A stretch of 64,000 bases of DNA from Allolobophora icterica. Lineage: Eukaryota > Annelida > Clitellata > Crassiclitellata > Lumbricidae. This document shows, in pieces, positions 59,041 through 64,000 of the stretch. Each line of letters opens with the position of its first letter. Within the stretch, counting starts at the first letter, position 1. Location of the stretch: positions 70,510,670-70,574,669 of the forward strand of contig OY744606.1 of NCBI GenBank assembly GCA_963556255.1. The letters are read 5' to 3'. The notes beneath the pieces were generated by a model that saw only the letters and a program-made list of their open reading frames with translations, ran no database searches and had not been told where the DNA came from. Position numbers and translations under genes: made by a program.

Positions 59041-59395
59041 GTTTCGTCTATTTACGGAGAATATCGTGGTTCTCAACAGCGCCGAATTAATTCGCAAAGC
59101 TTTGCTGGAACAGGACACCATCTTTGCTGGGAGACCGACAATTTTCAGAATCAAATATGGCTTCCACTTTGCAGACGATATCATCTTCGGCACCTATTCC
59201 GCCAGATGGCAGGAGATGAAGAGAAAGGTAACTGCAACTCTGAAGAAGTTCACATCCGGACTCGGACATATCGATATGATCCTGGAGAAGGAGATGGAAA
59301 ATATGGTGGAGCTGCTGGAAAAGCAAACTCCGAAAGACCGATTCGATCCTACTCTCATTTTGCAAACGGCTGTTGTTAATGCCATCAGCGCTACG
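59041..59395 (+). CDS. Cytochrome P450 (CYP2 clan), second exon
   Basis: A 355-bp exon, phase 2 to phase 0. The acceptor is TTCAATACTTGTAG and the donor CTACG|GTAATT. It completes the split Arg codon to give YGDIYRFRLFTENIVVLNSA, then ELIRKALLEQDTIFAGRP (the conserved FAGRP), a C-helix-region WQEMKRKVTATLKKF, and a segment up to NAISAT. Length and spacing from exon 1 fit CYP1/CYP17/CYP2U-type proteins. The I helix, ExxR and the haem-binding Cys loop are not found in 59396-64000, so the rest of the gene lies beyond the window. Confidence 0.92.
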
Positions 59396-59689
59396 GTAAT
59401 TTTAAATTGTAATTATAACTGTGACCGTACATTGCACATCGCCTCTAACTTATAGTCAAGGTTCGCCGAAAATCAAGCAGGCTCTAATTTACAGTGCATT
59501 GGCTTTTATACCGCTGTCACGTAATGCCAAGCCAGCAATTATTGCTGATCGCTCCTGTAATGTGTACTCTGTAACAAATACCATGATGATGTAATGCCGT
59601 TACCTATTTACACATTCCAGGGAAACGCTATGCCATTATGATGTCATGTTATGTCATATCATATTAGGCTATGTCGTGTTATCTTCTGC

Positions 59690-60020
59690 CGTTTTATGTA
59701 GGCCTACTCTCATATATTCTACGTCATGTTTGTGTAGGCCTACTCTAATATGTTTTACGTCATGTTTTTGTACTCTAATATATTCTACGTCATGTTTATG
59801 TACTGTAATATGTTTAACGTCATGTTTTTGTACTCCAATATAGTTTACGTCATGTTTATGTAGGCTTACTCTAGTATATTTTACGTCATGCTTTTGTACT
59901 CTAATATGTTTTACGTCATGTTTATGTACTCTAATATATTTAACGTCATGCTTTTGTACTCTAATATGGTTTACGTCATGTTTTTGTACTCTGTTGTATT
60001 TTACGTCATTTTTGCGTTGA
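59690..60020. repeat. ~30-bp minisatellite with ACGTCA in each unit
   Basis: About eleven units of TTTTGTACTCTAATATATTT plus ACGTCATG, within P450 intron 2. Confidence 0.88.
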
Positions 60021-60504
60021 TTTCGTTTGTCGTGTTGCTCTTATTCTCTGCAGTACACTGAGTTTATGTCGCGTATGACTTCATTCCTTCTGTCTTCTTG
60101 GAGTCTCATAACATCTCGAAACCACAATCAGTTCGCCAGATGGCCGTCAGATCAGAAAACTGCAGACACTGTGCATTCGTGTCCCTATCTGCATAGGTAC
60201 AAAACGATAAGAAAAATTTATATAGTCGCGTATCTCACATTCATGCCATCTCGTTTTATAAAAGTGATGCAATTTGATGAGATAAAAATGGGGACTTTCC
60301 ACATGACTTATTTATTTAAGATACATTATTTTCCCCATACGGTCAGTTTTGCCAATAGCTCTTTTCCGTCATTTCTGCCAATCGCAAACTGTGCACTGGT
60401 TAAAAGTAGGCCTAATGTAGATTTAGTTAGGAATTTAAAATACCACGATTTATTTATTTTATATTACTTTCTTAGTTTAGGCACCCTATAATGTTAAAAT
60501 ATAT

Positions 60505-60800
60505 ATTGGCTACCCGTCGAGGAGAAAATTAAGTTCAAGATTCTCCTCCTTTGTGGAAGATCGGCACCATACCAACATACATCAGTCTCAGGTCGGCCTG
60601 GTCGATGATCGCAGCGCTCTACTGCCTAGGGAGATATGTCAATGCCGTATTTCTGTACAATGTACAGAAGTGGAGTTGATGTACAGTGTACATCAACTCG
60701 AGTTCATAGTGCTTTCTCAAGTCTTGGACCTTCCTCTAGGAACAGTCTTCCATACACTGTTATATTTAACTCGCTCAGCCAACATTATCAAGCTGCCTTA
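60505..60800 (+). mobile_element. Degenerate LINE 3' fragment
   Basis: The plus strand reads YWLPVEEKIKFKILLLCGRSAPY, the LHWLPVxxRIxFKILLL motif of L2/CR1-like LINEs, followed by diverged sequence and stops. Confidence 0.7.
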
Positions 60801-60905
60801 AAACACAATTAGGCCTATTTATCGTAGATCGTTTAAATAGTTCAAGAATGAATTCAACGCTTTTGTATCCCATACTTAAAACATGTTATTTTTTATGTCT
60901 TCCTG

Positions 60906-60960
60906 CATACATACATACATACATACATACATACATACATACATACATACATACATACAT
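60906..60960. repeat. (CATA)n microsatellite
   Basis: About 13 CATA units ending at the left edge of the TIR element at 60961. The array resumes at about 62353-62417. Confidence 0.93.
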
Positions 60961-62352
60961 GGGTCATTATCCGAAAAGTGCAGAATCGATGTCCCATGCT
61001 GGTTTTTTGAGTTTTTTAGATAATTTCTTCAAATTTTTTTGCCTATCCTTCAAAGAATGAGCAGATTAACATTTCCCATCATTGTTTTAGCTGCTAGATT
61101 TTGGAAATTTTGAAAAAAATTACTAAATGTATACAAAATATCATTACCATCCAATGTCCGAGACGGTGTACAATGCATTAAATTAAGCTTTTACGCAAAT
61201 TTATTCCATTACAACCTGTAACAAAGGTATATTATTTTGATTAATTGGTAGCTAGCATATGCAATAATTGAACATTTAGACTCATTTTCATAATATTTAT
61301 TTCTTTTTGGACCTATTTAAACTTGTCCATAGAAATAAGCATCATAGCCATCCCAATTTTTGGGAAGCCTATAACTTTTACAGAACGTGCTTACTTACTA
61401 AAAGAAAAGCATCAAGAACGAGATATTGTCAACTATTAGTGGAATCACACAGATTTGTGTTGAAATTCCTAATATTTTATTTTTTATTTAAGTTTGTGTG
61501 TTCCAAATTACAAGAAAAGTAAATTTCTGCTTCATTACCATCTAGTGTTGTATTTCCTGGTTTAGGTAGATTACAACATTGACAACTTGTTTTATTTGTC
61601 GCTTTTGTTGAACTGATTGAAATTACTTATCTGATGGAGTAATTCACGTGAAAATGTTTGACGGCTGTTTTAAATTTCATCATTTTGTCATTACCATTCG
61701 CGGTTGTTTTTCATCATTACCATCCGAATTCATCAGATATTTGCTATTTTCTCATGACAGTCGCATCTTGTCTCGGATGGTAATGACGCATTGCTCAGAG
61801 TGAATTACATGTATTGTTTGTGAATTATTTGATATAAAAATAAATTGCAAGTAATTAGAATTTACTATCAACTCTTAAAATGTTGTTCAACTTGTATCTA
61901 ATGCATATAACATACAGTTATAGATAATGCTGCACAGATTTTTTTCTGCAGCTGAAAATTATATTTTTTTAAAAATAATTTATAAAAATGTCTTAATTTC
62001 TTGACACCAGACTAATATATTGTGTGAAGGAAAGGCCTATTGTATTCCAACTTAATGCTGGCATCATCTACTTTTAAGAAATTGCCATTTTATAAGCACC
62101 AGAGGAATATTTCAGGTTCCCGCGATTAAATATGATTACACAAAAGGGCGGATTTCAATGAAAAAAGAGGAGTTTTGACTTTATAATTTCTGAAAAAAAA
62201 ATTAACTTGTAATTAAAAATATAGTGGATTTCTTTCAAATTAGTTAAATTTAACTATGTACATGACTAAAAAAAACACTTGCAACCAATTTTGGGGAAAA
62301 ATTTTTTTCTGTTTTTCAGAGACGAAATTTGTAACATTTCGGATAATGACCC
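60961..62352. mobile_element. TIR DNA element inserted in (CATA)n, 1392 bp, class uncertain
   Basis: Perfect 16-bp inverted ends GGGTCATTATCCGAAA and TTTCGGATAATGACCC lie exactly at the break in the (CATA)n array. The target duplication is masked by the repeat. The interior is AT-rich, with several CATTACCATCC-type motifs in both orientations and no transposase. Non-hAT ends. Confidence 0.85.
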
Positions 62353-62759
62353 ACATACATACACACATGCATACATAGGGCCTACATTCATTCATACATA
62401 CATACATATATACATACAAAATGGTGTGCTTATATATATCAGCTAATATACATACAAATATATATATCAATCAATCAATTTCGTTTATTCTATCCAAGCT
62501 GACGTGTGCGCAACTTGTTACAGAGAGAGACAGCGTTATAAATAACTTATGACATGCTAAGAAAGATAATATAAAAGGTCAAATTTTTGTTACCAGTAAC
62601 AAAGGTAAAAAGTTAAATGTGATATAAATGGTTTCGAATGCGTGAAGCCGAGGGTAAAGGATCCTTCAACTGAACGCAAAGCATGACCACAGCAGCTGCA
62701 GTCCAACGAAGGGTCATCATGTTAGCATCCCAACTTATTTATTATTATTACTTTATTAT
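62353..62759. other. Non-coding, possible LINE 3' UTR remnant
   Basis: ATCAATCAATCAATTTCGTT followed by TATTCTATCCAAGCTGACGTG and GCAACTTGTTACAG resembles 58655-58715 (TTCGTTTATTGAGGAAAACAAGCTGACATG). It may be a LINE tail. Confidence 0.4.
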
Positions 62760-63000
62760 TCTTATTCCGGTTCTCTGGCTCGGGCAGGTTCGAACGTCCG
62801 AAGTCGCCACTCTGCCGATGCTGGGATTGAGTCTGCTGTATCCATCCATCCCCCATCATCCAGTCCAACATCATCTGTCTTTGTCTTCCTCTTGTCCTCT
62901 TCCACTCCATTCTTCCCTCTATGAGAGTTCTTAGTAGGGAGTTCCTTCTCAGCGTGTGTCCTATCCACTTCCTTTGTCTTTCTCATCACGTCTTCATTTG
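62760..63000 (-). mobile_element. RTE-like LINE 3' fragment
   Basis: The minus strand encodes IGHTLRRNSLL-type sequence, an Arg/Glu-rich block and RQRQMMLDWMMGDGW, parallel to 32690-32990. Confidence 0.72.
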
Positions 63001-63512
63001 TTATGATTGTATTCTCTCCAGCTGATTTTCTCCATTCTTTTCCAAATACAAAATAGTCAGATGCGAGGCTTTTCTTTAAGGAAGAAAGAGTTCGAGCATA
63101 GGAAAAACATTGGCAGTCGTTAGGCCTACCATACTTTGAGGGCAGCAACATGGAAGATATAACAGTGCTGCATTGTAGCTTAACCTAACGACATATACCC
63201 AAAGACTGCAGATTGTGGGGTGTAAATTAATGAGAAGAGATACTAGCGGTTGAAGGTAGGTACATGTAGGTGTGCTCGTTGTTAGTGTTTTATAGGTCAG
63301 TCAGGCCAGTTTGAATCTGTTTCTGAATTCTGTATAGAAGCCAATGCTGCCGACCGAGCAGGAGTTTGTACGAGCAGATGCAAGCTGCAGCACCACGCGA
63401 GCCAGAGCATTTTGGATGCCTTGAAGGTTGTTGACTTTAAGACCTGAGTTACGTAGCCATTAAAAGATGAAGGGGAGAATGCACCCGATACCTTGATGCA
63501 CCACAAGAAGTA
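63001..63512. other. Non-coding, nothing recognised
   Basis: No supported exon or repeat. Confidence 0.45.
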
Positions 63513-63520
63513 TTCCCATC

Positions 63521-64000
63521 CACTGGCGTAAACTTGTCCAAAATATTGGAGCATGGGGTCTGGACCGGAAAAACAAGTTTTTTCAATATGAAAAGTTTTG
63601 TTGTTGTTTGTTTAAGTTTTTTTAAAGTTTTTTTTATGGTTTTTGTTGTTTTGACTTTTTTAAGATTTTCGGATTTCGCATCATAAAAATCATGAAAAAT
63701 GGCATGAACAAGAGCTCCAACTCAGTTTAATTCAGTTGCGATTTCCGAAAATAAAAAATCATTAAATTAATGATACTAAAATGACGTTTAAAAATAGGAA
63801 ATTTATTTTTAAAATAAATTTGGTGGTTTTCTTTTGTTTTTGTTTAAACCGAGAAAACTTTTTCACCTCTGGTCTGGACAGTCAGCAGAGGCTTCCGGTG
63901 TTACGTTAATGTGTATGAAATGGGCGTTTTGTTTACATGTAAATTTTAAATTATTTTCATATTGAAAATATTGAAGATAAAAATAACTCTTTGTTTTCAG
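63521..64000 (-). mobile_element. hAT-type MITE family copy 3, cut by the window end
   Basis: Begins CACTGGCGTAAACTTGTCC, the complement of the right end of the MITEs at 28717-29435 and 50006-50741, and follows their interior in reverse (for example GGTCTGGACAGTCAGCAGAG). The far end lies outside the window. Confidence 0.92.

Overview
This is eukaryotic, almost certainly metazoan, DNA. Protein-coding exons are short, bounded by GT/AG sites and phase-compatible introns, and scattered among dense transposable elements and long microsatellites. The CARD, NHL and cytochrome P450 exons point to an animal. The LTR retrotransposon has integrase upstream of reverse transcriptase (Gmr1-like), a group first described from deuterostomes. 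RTE-type LINEs, very many hAT-type MITEs and a constantly recurring TAGGCCTA palindrome suggest a marine invertebrate, perhaps a deuterostome. I cannot name the species.

Left part (222-31143, all minus strand): a repeated family of exons. From 5' to 3' on the minus strand they are CARD (30819-31143), CARD (29456-29761) and an alpha/beta domain resembling the TRADD N-terminal domain (27659-28015); then small linker exons; then a second CARD-CARD-TRADD-N-like set (16461 down to 13152); then a third set made of an F-box-like exon (7787-7973), CARD (4938-5279), TRADD-N-like (3886-4254) and a terminal NHL-type beta-propeller exon (222-1255). All splice phases agree, so this is either three tandem genes or one very long modular gene. 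The domain mix (death-fold adaptor + TRADD-like + propeller, with no NACHT/NB-ARC seen) suggests innate-immune or apoptotic signalling. I consider it the most interesting system here. The introns are filled with transposons.

Middle part: a near-perfect 6.5-kb Gmr1-like Ty3/gypsy element (20219-26760; identical 432-bp LTRs; 5-bp target duplication; single gag-pol ORF) sits inside an older hAT MITE. Next to it is a deletion derivative of a Mutator-like element inserted in a LINE. From 37044 to 46068 on the minus strand lies a seven-exon gene for an unrecognised basic protein with a leucine-zipper coiled coil. It has a tandemly duplicated exon, and a full-length RTE LINE (38656-41930, 12-bp target duplication) sits in one of its introns.

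Right part: intergenic DNA with MITEs and LINE fragments, then the first two coding exons of a CYP2-clan cytochrome P450 on the plus strand (54730-54992 and 59041-59395). The rest of that gene is not in the window. Stretches with no assigned gene hold repeats, described individually, or nothing I recognise.
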